NCBI GenBank assembly: GCA_963832305.1 | Contig: CAWHTU010000016.1 | Location: forward strand, 248,001 to 312,000 | Origin: Roseiarcus sp963832305 | Lineage (GTDB): Bacteria > Pseudomonadota > Alphaproteobacteria > Rhizobiales > Beijerinckiaceae | Length of the DNA: 64,000 nt | Direction of reading: 5' to 3' | Part shown: in pieces, positions 44,055 through 52,674 of the stretch | Layout of the letters: each line of letters begins with the position of its first letter | Numbering within the stretch: the stretch's first letter is position 1 | Made by a program: the position numbers and the translations under genes | The notes under the pieces: generated by a model | The model's input: the letters and a program-made list of their open reading frames with translations, nothing else | The model's database searches: none | What the model was told of the DNA's origin: nothing

Positions 44055-46427
44055 ATGGCGAATGAGAAGGACGACCCCGCATTTCCCGTCCATCTCGACC
44101 GCAATCACTTGCCCGAACCGGAATGGAAGTTTCCGAACGCCAAGATCGAGATGTACGCGACGGAGTCGACGCCGGACTTCCCGCCCAACAAGCAGCCGCC
44201 CAAGGGCTCGCCCAACATCCTGCTCGTTCTGCTCGACGATGTCGGCTTCGGCTGGATGAGCGTGACCGGCGGTCTCGTGCGCAGCCCGACCGCCGAAAGA
44301 CTGTTCAAGCGCGGCCTGCTCTTCAACCAGTTCCATACGACGGCGCTGTGCTCGCCGACGCGCGCCGCCATGTTGACCGGGCGCAACCACCATTCCGTCG
44401 CCACCGGCGTCATCCAGGAGATGGCGACCGGCTATCCGGGCTATTGCGGCATCATTCCCAAGGGCTGCGCCACCTTCGCCGAGCTTCTGAAACAGTCGGG
44501 CTACGCCAGCGCATGGTTCGGCAAGAACCACAATGTGCCCGATAACCAGACGAGCCCGGCGGGTCCGTTCGACAACTGGCCGACCAACCAGGGATTCGAC
44601 TATTTCTACGGCTTCATCGGCGGCGAAACCGACCAGTTCTATCCATCGCTGATCCGCAACACGACGCCGGTCGAACCGCCGAAGACGCCAGAAGAAGGCT
44701 ACCAGCTCACGCGCGATCTGGCCGACGAGTGCATCGGCTGGATCCGCCAGCAGAAGGCGATCGCGCCCGACCGGCCGTTCATGGCGTATTTGTCGCCCGG
44801 CGCAGCGCACGCGCCGCATCAGCCGCCGCTCGACTGGCGCGGCAAGAATGCTGGCCGCTTCGACATGGGCTGGGACAAGTATCGCGAGACCGTCCACGAC
44901 AACCAGCTAAAGGGAGGCATCATTCCCCCGGGCAGCAAGCTGACCGAGCGCCCTGAGCAGATTCCCTCATGGGACAGCCAGCCGGAACAGCACCGCAAGC
45001 TGTTCGCTCGGCAGGCGGAAAACTATGCCGATTTTCTCGAGCACACCGACTTTGAGGTTGGGCGCGTCGTGGACGCGATCGAGAAGATTGGCGAACTCGA
45101 CAACACGCTCGTCATCTACATCATGGGCGACAACGGTTCGAGCGCGGAAGGTTCGCTGGTCGGCACGCCGAACGAGATCATGAGCCTCAATGGGATGCAG
45201 CCGTCGATCGAGCAGGCCATGGGCTTCATGGACAAATGGGGCTTGCCCGGAACATCGCCGCACTATGCGGTCGGCTGGGCTTGGGCGGGCGACACGCCGT
45301 TCCAGTGGACGAAGCAGGTCGCGTCGCATTTCGGCGGCACGCGCAACGGGATGATCGTCTCATGGCCGAAGGGCATCAAGGATCACGGCAAGGTTCGCAC
45401 GCAGTTCCACCACTGCATCGACCTCATGCCGACGCTGATGGAAATTGTCGGCATCGCTGAGCCCTCGGTCGTGAACGGCTATATCCAGCGGCCGATCGAG
45501 GGGACGAGTTTCGCCTATACGTTTGATGGCGCCAATGCGACGGCGCCGAGCCGTCGGACGCATCAATATTTCGAAATGCTGGGCAACCGGGGCATGTACG
45601 CCAACGGCTGGATGGCCTCGTGCCGCCACGGGCGGCTCCCGTGGGAAACAGGCGGCGCGGCTCCCGGTTTTGAGCACGACAAGTGGGAACTCTACCATCT
45701 GGAGGAGGACTTCAGCCAGGCGGTCGATCTGGCCGAAAAGGAGCCAGCGAAACTGCGCGAGCTGCAGGACCTCTTCATGGCGGAAGCGGCCAAGTACAAT
45801 GTGCTGCCGCTCGACGACCGGTTCGCGGAGCGGATGGACGTGACTTTGAGGCCGGGCTTCTTCACAGGCCGTGACAAAGTGACCTTCTATCCAGGCATGA
45901 CGCGGTTGCCGGAAGGCAGCGGGCCCAAGCTCGTCGGCGTGCCGTTTACGCTGACGGCGCCGGTCGAGATCCCGAACAATGGCGCGGAGGGCGTCATCTT
46001 CGCAGTTGGCGGCGACGCTGCCGGCTTCTCGCTCTTCCTGTGGGAGGGAAAGGTGAGGTTCCACTACAACTTCTTCGCCATCAAGCGTTATGACGTGACC
46101 TCTCCCGACAAATTGCCGCCGGGCAAGCACACGATCGAACTCGCGTTCACACCCGAGGCGCCGAAGCCTGGTTCACCTGCAAAAGTCGCGTTGTCCATCG
46201 ACGGCAAGATGGTCGCCGAAGGCCGCATCGATGTACAGATTCCCATGCGCTGCGGCACGGAGACGATGGATGTCGGCATGGATTGCGTATCGCCGGTGTG
46301 CGACGACTATGCCAAGAAGGGCCTGTTTCCGTTCACCGGCGCAATCGAATCGGTGACGTTTGCGTTCGCGGAGCACAAGCAGCCGACCGGCATGGACAGG
46401 CTCAAGCTCGCGACGCGGATGGACTGA
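44055..46427 (+). CDS. Arylsulfatase
   Basis: 790 residues, intact. NILLVLLDDVGFGWMSVTGG supplies the metal-binding Asp pair; the formylglycine site is CSPTR in TTALCSPTRAAMLTGRNHHS. Later blocks: NWPTNQGFDYFYGFIGGETD and YIMGDNGSSAEGSLVGTPNE. The C-terminal region from about residue 600 is a beta-rich domain typical of large bacterial arylsulfatases. Start 44055 follows GGGAGGAACGCGCT. It differs from the broken sulfatase at 19.6 kb in length and modification motif. No formylglycine-generating enzyme is in the window. Confidence 0.92.
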   Translation: MANEKDDPAFPVHLDRNHLPEPEWKFPNAKIEMYATESTPDFPPNKQPPKGSPNILLVLLDDVGFGWMSVTGGLVRSPTAERLFKRGLLFNQFHTTALCSPTRAAMLTGRNHHSVATGVIQEMATGYPGYCGIIPKGCATFAELLKQSGYASAWFGKNHNVPDNQTSPAGPFDNWPTNQGFDYFYGFIGGETDQFYPSLIRNTTPVEPPKTPEEGYQLTRDLADECIGWIRQQKAIAPDRPFMAYLSPGAAHAPHQPPLDWRGKNAGRFDMGWDKYRETVHDNQLKGGIIPPGSKLTERPEQIPSWDSQPEQHRKLFARQAENYADFLEHTDFEVGRVVDAIEKIGELDNTLVIYIMGDNGSSAEGSLVGTPNEIMSLNGMQPSIEQAMGFMDKWGLPGTSPHYAVGWAWAGDTPFQWTKQVASHFGGTRNGMIVSWPKGIKDHGKVRTQFHHCIDLMPTLMEIVGIAEPSVVNGYIQRPIEGTSFAYTFDGANATAPSRRTHQYFEMLGNRGMYANGWMASCRHGRLPWETGGAAPGFEHDKWELYHLEEDFSQAVDLAEKEPAKLRELQDLFMAEAAKYNVLPLDDRFAERMDVTLRPGFFTGRDKVTFYPGMTRLPEGSGPKLVGVPFTLTAPVEIPNNGAEGVIFAVGGDAAGFSLFLWEGKVRFHYNFFAIKRYDVTSPDKLPPGKHTIELAFTPEAPKPGSPAKVALSIDGKMVAEGRIDVQIPMRCGTETMDVGMDCVSPVCDDYAKKGLFPFTGAIESVTFAFAEHKQPTGMDRLKLATRMD

Positions 46428-46534
46428 TCCCGGCGCGATGACCCGGTTGGCGTCTAAACCGCTTCCACGCGGTTCGTCACCGGAGCCGTGCTGACGGTCT
46501 CGGACGGATGGCGGCTCCGGTTTCCGGGCGTGGG

Positions 46535-46900
46535 CTACTCGCCGCGGCGGGCCGCCGCGGACCATTCAAGCGCCGCCCTCTGGTCGGCCTCGGCGAACAG
46601 CCGCACCGGAACCGGCGACGCCTCGAAGCCGCTGAGCCGGGCCTCGTCCATCCGTCCAGGGTCGGTCACGACCGCGAGCTTGACCAGCGGCTTATGAGCG
46701 AGCGAAGCGTTCGCGAGCCCCCGCGCCAGCTCGGCGAAGTATCCGTCGAAGTCCGGATCGATGACGATGACGAGGCCGGTCGCGGCCTCGGATTGGCCCA
46801 AGGCCGCCTCGATCGCCGCCTCGACGTCGCGCGCCATGACCGTGCCGCTGGCGCGCAAAGCAAGCGTGTGGACGGGCGCATCCTGCACGCGTTCCAGCAT
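46535..46900 (-). CDS. STAS/SpoIIAA-like protein
   Basis: About 121 residues with the alternating pattern of SpoIIAA-like proteins: VMARDVEAAIEAALGQSEAA, then GLVIVIDPDFDGYFAELARG and RMDEARLSGFEASPVPVRLF. These single-domain proteins are poorly understood. The ATG at 46900 is preferred over one at 46954 because GAGGGGAGGGAAC lies upstream of it. Confidence 0.65.
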   Translation of the reverse strand: MLERVQDAPVHTLALRASGTVMARDVEAAIEAALGQSEAATGLVIVIDPDFDGYFAELARGLANASLAHKPLVKLAVVTDPGRMDEARLSGFEASPVPVRLFAEADQRAALEWSAAARRGE

Positions 46901-47022
46901 CGGCCGTTCCCTCCCCTCGCCGGCGTCTCGGCCGGAAAGCGTATTCTCGCTCATAGCAGATCGGCGGGCGTCGTCGCCAGCCGTGAGGGCGGCAGGGCCT
47001 GCCTTGCAGGCTGCGTCCAGAC

Positions 47023-47421
47023 TCAGCCGGCGCCGAAACGCTTGGCGAAACCCTCGAGATTGACCGCGCCGCGGCGGTGCGTCCCCTCGCCGATCAGTCG
47101 CGCTCCGTCATGCGCCTCGACGGCGAACACAATGCTGCGGCCGGAAACTTCGACGACCCGCGCCGTCGCGACGACCGTGCGCCCCATCGGCGTCGGGGCG
47201 AGATGGCGGATATTGACCTCACTGCCGACGGTCGCCCACCCGGGCGGCAAATGCGACTTGACCGCCTCTCCCGAGGCGATCTCCATCGCCAGGATCATCA
47301 TCGGGGTTCCATAGACGAACGGCATGCCCTCGACATGGGCGCCGACCGTCATTTCGCGCGTGACCACGACCTCTTTGCGGCCGACCATGCCGACTCGGAC
47401 GTGCTCGAGCGGCTCGGTCAT
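47023..47421 (-). CDS. Hotdog-fold thioesterase, FlK-like
   Basis: 132 residues. The order GTPMMILAMEIASGEAV, GSEVNIRHLAPTPMGRTV and VFAVEAHDGARLIGEGTHRR matches fluoroacetyl-CoA thioesterase-like hotdog proteins, with candidate catalytic Thr, Glu and His in the first two blocks. It lies on the minus strand next to, but probably not in, the cytochrome oxidase operon. Substrate unknown. Confidence 0.8.
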   Translation of the reverse strand: MTEPLEHVRVGMVGRKEVVVTREMTVGAHVEGMPFVYGTPMMILAMEIASGEAVKSHLPPGWATVGSEVNIRHLAPTPMGRTVVATARVVEVSGRSIVFAVEAHDGARLIGEGTHRRGAVNLEGFAKRFGAG

Positions 47422-47448
47422 CGCGCAACCGTTTCCGCTGCGCTGCTC

Positions 47449-48309
47449 CTACCCGCCGCCCGCCCCCTCGATCGCCGCGCCCCAGGATCCCCAGATGTAG
47501 ATGCAGCTAAATAGGAACAGCCACACGACGTCGACGAAATGCCAATACCAGGCGGCGAACTGGAATCCGACGTGGTGGCGCGGCGTGAATTGGCCCATCC
47601 ACGCGCGCGCCAGGCAGACGAACAGGAAGATCACGCCGATGATGACGTGGGCGCCGTGAAAACCCGTCGCCATGAAGAAGGTCGCGCCATACACCGAATT
47701 CTTGAAGCTGAAAGGCGCATGGATATATTCGAACGCCTGCGTGCAAACGAACAGAACGCCGAGCGCGATCCCGAGCGCGAGGAAACTCTTGAATTTCTGG
47801 CGGTCGCCCTCGCGCAATTCGTCATGGGCGACGTTGACCGCCGCGCTCGACGTCAGAAGCACGAATGTGTTCATCAGCGGCAACGCCCACGGATTGATCA
47901 CTTCCGTGCCCTTCGGCGGCCAGATCCCGCCGGTGAAGTCGAGACGGCCGTAAACCTGAGGATCGGCGGGATAAAGCGCGGCCCAGAAGAACGCCCAAAA
48001 CCAGGCGACGAAGAACATCACTTCGGAGGCGATGAACAGGATCATGCCCAGGGTCAGGCCGTAACGCACGATGACGTTGTGGTAGCCCTCCTGCGCCTCG
48101 TAGACCACGTCCCGCCACCAGCCGGCCATGGTGAACAGGATGCCTGCGATCCCGATGGCGAGAAGCCCGGGACCGAAGCTCGACCCGTGCATGTACAAGA
48201 TGAGGCCGAAGGCCGATAGAAACGCGAAGCCCGCGCCGATGATCGGCCAGGCGCTGGGTTCGACGAGATGAAATCCGGGCCGGTCCGGAACCGCCGCCGC
48301 GTCGGTCAT
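47449..48309 (-). CDS. ctaE: Cytochrome c oxidase subunit III
   Basis: 286 residues with seven hydrophobic segments. Hallmarks: FIASEVMFFVAWFWAFFWAA (first helices with the conserved Glu), WPPKGTEVINPWALPLMNTF, and FHGAHVIIGVIFLFVCLARA. It ends with WYWHFVDVVWLFLFSCIYIW. Subunit III stabilises the proton-pumping core. It is the last gene in the ctaC-ctaD-ctaG-ctaE run. Confidence 0.95.
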   Translation of the reverse strand: MTDAAAVPDRPGFHLVEPSAWPIIGAGFAFLSAFGLILYMHGSSFGPGLLAIGIAGILFTMAGWWRDVVYEAQEGYHNVIVRYGLTLGMILFIASEVMFFVAWFWAFFWAALYPADPQVYGRLDFTGGIWPPKGTEVINPWALPLMNTFVLLTSSAAVNVAHDELREGDRQKFKSFLALGIALGVLFVCTQAFEYIHAPFSFKNSVYGATFFMATGFHGAHVIIGVIFLFVCLARAWMGQFTPRHHVGFQFAAWYWHFVDVVWLFLFSCIYIWGSWGAAIEGAGGG

Positions 48310-48328
48310 TGACTTCTCCCGTTGATTG

Positions 48329-48952
48329 TCATCCCGCCGGCCCAGCGCGGTCGGCCGAGTGCGTGGGCGCCGGCTTCTCCGACGGCGGAGCGAACAGGGT
48401 GTAGGATAGAGTGATGGAATCGACCTTCGCCATCGACTCGTCGGTCTCGAGCGACGGATCGAGGAAGAAGACCACCGGCCATTCCGCGCTCTCGTGGGGA
48501 CCGAGATGCTGCTCGGTGAAGCAGAAGCACGATATCTTGTCGAAATATTCGCCGGAGACTTCAGGGCTCACGTTGAAAGTGGCGCGGGCCACGGCCGGTT
48601 TGTCGGTGAGGTTGCGCGCGTGGAAAAAGACCGTGACGGTCTTACCCGTACGCAGCCGAACCGACTCGCTCTCCGGCTCGAAACTCCAGTCGAGGCCCGG
48701 CGCGACATTGGTGTCGAATCCGACCCTGAGGATTCTGTGGCCTGCCGCGTCCGTATTGGCTGTCACGCGCTGCGGCGTGCCCTCGTAGCCGGTCGCGCGG
48801 CAGAAGGCGGAATAGAACGGCGCCGCAGCGTAGGTGAGGGCGATCATGGTCACTGCCAGCGTCGCGCCGCCGACGCCGAGCAGGCGGTTGTTACGCGCCG
48901 CGCGGCCCCCGACCGACACCGTCGTGCCATCGTGATCGCCGGAAGGCTTCAC
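48329..48952 (-). CDS. ctaG: CtaG/Cox11 copper assembly protein
   Basis: 207 residues, one N-terminal membrane helix (LGVGGATLAVTMIALTYAAA), then the periplasmic Cox11 domain with PFYSAFCRATGYEGTPQRV and the copper-binding CFCF in YFDKISCFCFTEQHLGPHES. It delivers copper to the CuB site of subunit I. Start GTG 48952 overlaps the ctaD stop as GTGA. A longer N-terminus would run into ctaD and is rejected. Confidence 0.93.
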   Translation of the reverse strand: MKPSGDHDGTTVSVGGRAARNNRLLGVGGATLAVTMIALTYAAAPFYSAFCRATGYEGTPQRVTANTDAAGHRILRVGFDTNVAPGLDWSFEPESESVRLRTGKTVTVFFHARNLTDKPAVARATFNVSPEVSGEYFDKISCFCFTEQHLGPHESAEWPVVFFLDPSLETDESMAKVDSITLSYTLFAPPSEKPAPTHSADRAGPAG

Positions 48953-50661
48953 GCCGGGCTCCCGCGCCCCGCCGCGATCGCCGGCGCATGCGCGTCCCCG
49001 TCGCCGAATATGTGCGGCGGCGTCTCGAAGGTGTGGAACGGGGCCGGCGACGGCACGGTCCATTCAAGCGTGGTCGCGCCCGGACCCCACGGATTGGCCG
49101 GAGCAGCGCGCTTGGCGGCGAACGCTTCATAGATGAGGTAGATGAAAATCAGTGTGCCGGCGCCCGAGATATAGGCGCCGATCGACGACACAAAGTTCCA
49201 AGTCTCATAGGCGGACGTATAGTCGACCACGCGGCGCGGCATGCCCTGGAAGCCAAGGAAATGCTGGGGGAAAAAGGTGAGGTTGATGCCGACGAAGGAC
49301 ACCCAGAAGTGCCATTTCGCCAGCGTTTCGTCATAGAGATAGCCGGTCATCTTCGGGAACCAGTAATAGAAGCCGGCGAAGATCGAAAACACCGCCCCGA
49401 GCGACATCACGTAATGAAAATGCGCAACGACGTAGTAGGTGTCGTGGAGATACCGCGTGATCGCGGCGTTGGCGAGCACGACGCCGGTGACGCCACCGAC
49501 GGTAAAGACGAAGATGAAGCCGATCGCCCACAACATCGGGGGCCTGAGCGCGATCGACCCGCCCCACATCGTCGCCAGCCAGGAGAATACCTTCACCCCC
49601 GTCGGCACCGCGATCACCATCGTGGCGAAAACGAAATAGCGCTGGGCGTTGAGCGACATGCCGGTCGTGAACATGTGATGGGCCCAGACGGCGAAGCCGA
49701 GAAAGGCGATCGCCAGCATCGCGTAGACCATGCCGACATAACCGAAGATCGGCTTTTTCGAGAACGTCGCCACCACCTGGCTGATGATGCCGAAGCCAGG
49801 GATGATGAGGATATAGACCTCCGGATGGCCGAAGAACCAGAACAGATGCTGAAACAGGATCGGGTCGCCGCCGCCGGCCGGTTCGAAGAACGTGGTGTGG
49901 AAGTTGCGGTCCGTCAGCAACATGGTCAGCGCGCCCGCCAGCACCGGCAGCGCCAGCAGCAGCAGAAAGGCGGTTATCAGCACCGACCACGGGAACAGCG
50001 GCATGCGGAACATCGTCATGCCCGGCGCGCGCATATTGATGATCGTGGCAATGAAATTGATCGACCCGATGATCGACGACGCGCCGGCGAGATGCATCGA
50101 CAGGATGACAAAGTCGGCCGCGGGACCTGGCGTCCCGACCGTGGACGACATCGGCGGGTAAAGCACCCAGCCGCCGCCAAAGCCCCTCATGCCGGGCGAG
50201 CCTTCCGCGAACAGGGAGCACATCAGCAGCGTGAACGACGCCACCAGAAGCCAGAACGACAGGTTATTGAGCCTCGGGAACGCCATGTCCGGGGCGCCGA
50301 TCAGGAGCGGCACCATCCAGTTGCCAAATCCGCCCATCATCGCCGGCATGACCATGAAAAAGATCATGATGATGGCGTGGCTGCTGAAGAACACGTTATA
50401 CATGTTTTTGGCTGCGTCGATCGACCCATCGCCGCTCATAATCCACGAAATCAGCGGGAACACGTGCATTCCGGGCTCCATCAGCTCGGCGCGGATGATG
50501 ATCGAAAGCACCGCGCCGATGAGGCCGGCGCAGATGGCGAAGAAGAGATAGAGCGTCCCGATGTCCTTGTGATTGGTGGAAAGGAGAAAACGGCGCCACC
50601 CGGTCGGATGGGCGTGCTCGTGATGAGCCTCGACATCGTGGTGGAGGTCGACGGACACCAT
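48949..50661 (-). CDS. ctaD: Cytochrome c oxidase subunit I
   Basis: 570 residues, about 12 membrane helices of the haem-copper oxidase core. Key sites: the heme a ligand near SSHAIIMIFFMVMPAMMGGF, the CuB-binding His and cross-linked Tyr in LFWFFGHPEVYILIIPGFGI, and HHMFTTGMSLNAQRYF. It fits an aa3-type (A1) oxidase. The upstream gene is ctaC (subunit II). Confidence 0.97.
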   Translation of the reverse strand: MVSVDLHHDVEAHHEHAHPTGWRRFLLSTNHKDIGTLYLFFAICAGLIGAVLSIIIRAELMEPGMHVFPLISWIMSGDGSIDAAKNMYNVFFSSHAIIMIFFMVMPAMMGGFGNWMVPLLIGAPDMAFPRLNNLSFWLLVASFTLLMCSLFAEGSPGMRGFGGGWVLYPPMSSTVGTPGPAADFVILSMHLAGASSIIGSINFIATIINMRAPGMTMFRMPLFPWSVLITAFLLLLALPVLAGALTMLLTDRNFHTTFFEPAGGGDPILFQHLFWFFGHPEVYILIIPGFGIISQVVATFSKKPIFGYVGMVYAMLAIAFLGFAVWAHHMFTTGMSLNAQRYFVFATMVIAVPTGVKVFSWLATMWGGSIALRPPMLWAIGFIFVFTVGGVTGVVLANAAITRYLHDTYYVVAHFHYVMSLGAVFSIFAGFYYWFPKMTGYLYDETLAKWHFWVSFVGINLTFFPQHFLGFQGMPRRVVDYTSAYETWNFVSSIGAYISGAGTLIFIYLIYEAFAAKRAAPANPWGPGATTLEWTVPSPAPFHTFETPPHIFGDGDAHAPAIAAGRGSPA

Positions 50662-50710
50662 ATTCAGCTACTCCGGTGCTGCGGGATCGGTAAGCCCATG
50701 ACGGCCCCGA

Positions 50711-51571
50711 TCAGGGTTTGACGACAGGCGCCGCCGCGAGCTCGACGCGGTCCGACGACGCATACTGCTTCTTCGCCTCGACGAGCCAGGCGTCATAGTC
50801 CTGCTGGCTCATCACACGGACGTTGATCGGCATGAACGCGTGGTCGATGCCGCAAATGTTCGAGCATTGCCCGTAGTACATGCCCTCGCGCTCGGCCTTG
50901 AACCAGTACTTGTTCAGCCGGCCGGGGATGGCGTCGATCTTCACGCCGAACGACGGAACCGAGAACGAGTGAATGACATCCTGTGAGACGACGTCGACTT
51001 CGACCACCTTGTCGATTGGAACGACCATCGGATTGTCGGCGGTGATGAGGCGCGGCTGGTCCGGCTTAAGGTTCTTATCCTCGACATAAAGCGAATTGAA
51101 GGCAAAGCCGCCTTCCGATTTTGGATAGCCGTAGTTCCAGTGCCACTGCGAGGCCGTGACCTTCAATGTCAGGTCGGGCGCGGGAATGTTGAGCTGTTGG
51201 GCCAGCAGCCGAAACGACGGCACCGCAATGACCACCAGAACGAGCGCTGGCGCAACTGTCCAGGCGAATTCGAGCAGGCCGTTATGGGTCCGCCGCGAGG
51301 GCACCGGATTGGCGTTCTCGTTGAAGCGCCAGACGATATAGACGATGAGCCCGAGCACCAGTAGCGAAATGCCGACCGTCACCGGCAGCAGAATCCAGTT
51401 GTGGAACCAGAACATGTCCTCGGCGTTTTGGCCATTTGGCGGTAGAAACCCAATCTCGCCTGGCCTGGGGCCACCGAAAACCTGGCCCTCCTGGGCCGTC
51501 GCCTGCGTCACGGCGAGCGCCGCCGCGGGCGCCGCGAAGCCCGCCCCGATCGCGTTTGAGGTTACGCGCAT
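50711..51571 (-). CDS. ctaC: Cytochrome c oxidase subunit II
   Basis: 286 residues: a signal-like N-terminus, two membrane helices (NWILLPVTVGISLLVLGLIV and FAWTVAPALVLVVIAVPSFR), and a periplasmic cupredoxin with the CuA site GQCSNICGIDHAFMPI (two Cys, His and Met). It accepts electrons from cytochrome c. Start 51571 is supported by GGAGATGAAGTCGGT. No c-type heme motif is seen. Confidence 0.96.
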   Translation of the reverse strand: MRVTSNAIGAGFAAPAAALAVTQATAQEGQVFGGPRPGEIGFLPPNGQNAEDMFWFHNWILLPVTVGISLLVLGLIVYIVWRFNENANPVPSRRTHNGLLEFAWTVAPALVLVVIAVPSFRLLAQQLNIPAPDLTLKVTASQWHWNYGYPKSEGGFAFNSLYVEDKNLKPDQPRLITADNPMVVPIDKVVEVDVVSQDVIHSFSVPSFGVKIDAIPGRLNKYWFKAEREGMYYGQCSNICGIDHAFMPINVRVMSQQDYDAWLVEAKKQYASSDRVELAAAPVVKP

Positions 51572-51887
51572 ACCGACTTCATCTCCGTTACTCTTTTCAT
51601 AAGCGGCCCGGCGCGAGCGTCCATGCCGCGCGCCCCCTCGAATCCGCCGCGCCGGGACAATAGACGGCGCGGCGAGACGTTGACAAATGAAAAATTCTCC
51701 TCGCCTTTTCGGCGCAAAGCCGACCGCGCTGATACGCGCGCCCGGTGCATTTTCGAAAAGACTGAGGTGGATCTGCGCGAGGCTTGGCAAGGGAGACAAT
51801 TTTGTGCTTGGCGGACCGCCCTCGCGCCCGCAATATGGCGTGAAGCCTCCTGGGCTTAGGCTGTCGCGGGCCTCTAAGGGACGGGTC
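51572..51887. promoter_or_regulatory. Divergent gap between ctaC and the coiled-coil gene
   Basis: About 316 bases without a gene. TTGACA at 51680-51685 could be a plus-strand -35 element, but no good -10 box follows at the expected spacing. Confidence 0.35.
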
Positions 51888-52544
51888 ATGGAAGATGAAA
51901 GGGGCGACTGGTCGCGGCCGATTACGCTCGCGCTGGCTTGCGTGGCGGCCGTCGGCTGGCTCATTGCGGCCGCAGTATGGTGGCAGTCGTCGCAGACCCA
52001 GTCACAGCTGAAGGAGTTGCTGACCGCCGCCGAGCGGGCGCGCGAGTCCCTCGCCTCCGACTTGCAAAATCTGCAAAAGACGGCCGGAACCGCCGCTGAC
52101 CTCAAGAAGCAGGCGGCTGACGCCGAGAAAGCGCTGTCGGACGCCTCGGCCGCCAGGGCGTCCGCCCAAAACGAGCTCGCGGACCTCACCAAACAGATCG
52201 GTGACGCCAAACTCGCGATTTCCGGCGCCCAAGAAGAGGCGAGCGCCAGGGCGCGCGACCTTCAGGCTGTGGATGCAAGGCTCAAGGACGAAACCGATCA
52301 CGTCGCAGCGCTGCAGAGTCAAGACCAGGCGCTTGCGGCCGAGCAGTCCCGACTCCAGGGCGAAGCCGATGCGGCGCGCCGGTCCCTCTCCGAGGCCCAG
52401 ACCGCGACCGCCAGCGCGCAAAAGGAGTTCCAGGCCCTCCAGGGCCAGATCAACGCGGCCGCCGCCGAGCTCAACGCCATCCAGGCTCAAATTCGCGCCG
52501 CCAGGCCGCAGCCGGATTCGACGCAAGCCAGCCCGAACCCCTGA
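51888..52544 (+). CDS. Membrane-anchored coiled-coil protein
   Basis: 218 residues: one N-terminal membrane helix (ITLALACVAAVGWLIAAAVW) followed by about 150 residues of Ala/Gln/Lys-rich heptad-like coiled coil (LLTAAERARESLASDLQNLQ and onward) and a Pro-rich end. No domain is recognised. It precedes the glycogen operon but with 130 bases between, so it may be separate. Confidence 0.6.
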   Translation: MEDERGDWSRPITLALACVAAVGWLIAAAVWWQSSQTQSQLKELLTAAERARESLASDLQNLQKTAGTAADLKKQAADAEKALSDASAARASAQNELADLTKQIGDAKLAISGAQEEASARARDLQAVDARLKDETDHVAALQSQDQALAAEQSRLQGEADAARRSLSEAQTATASAQKEFQALQGQINAAAAELNAIQAQIRAARPQPDSTQASPNP

Positions 52545-52674
52545 CCCTTCAGCCCGACGCCGGCGCGTCGTGGGCCGATGGGAGATTGTGCGGCGCGGCG
52601 CCCCGTGTTTAAACGTCAGGTAGGCCGGCAAGTTTCGGGGTGGCGCCGGAGAATCGAAGCGCGCGGGAGACTTC

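Noticed and set aside
48988..50721. Long plus-strand ORF (577 codons) opposite ctaD
   Set aside because: Antisense shadow of cytochrome oxidase subunit I; the Arg/His-rich sequence has no domain.
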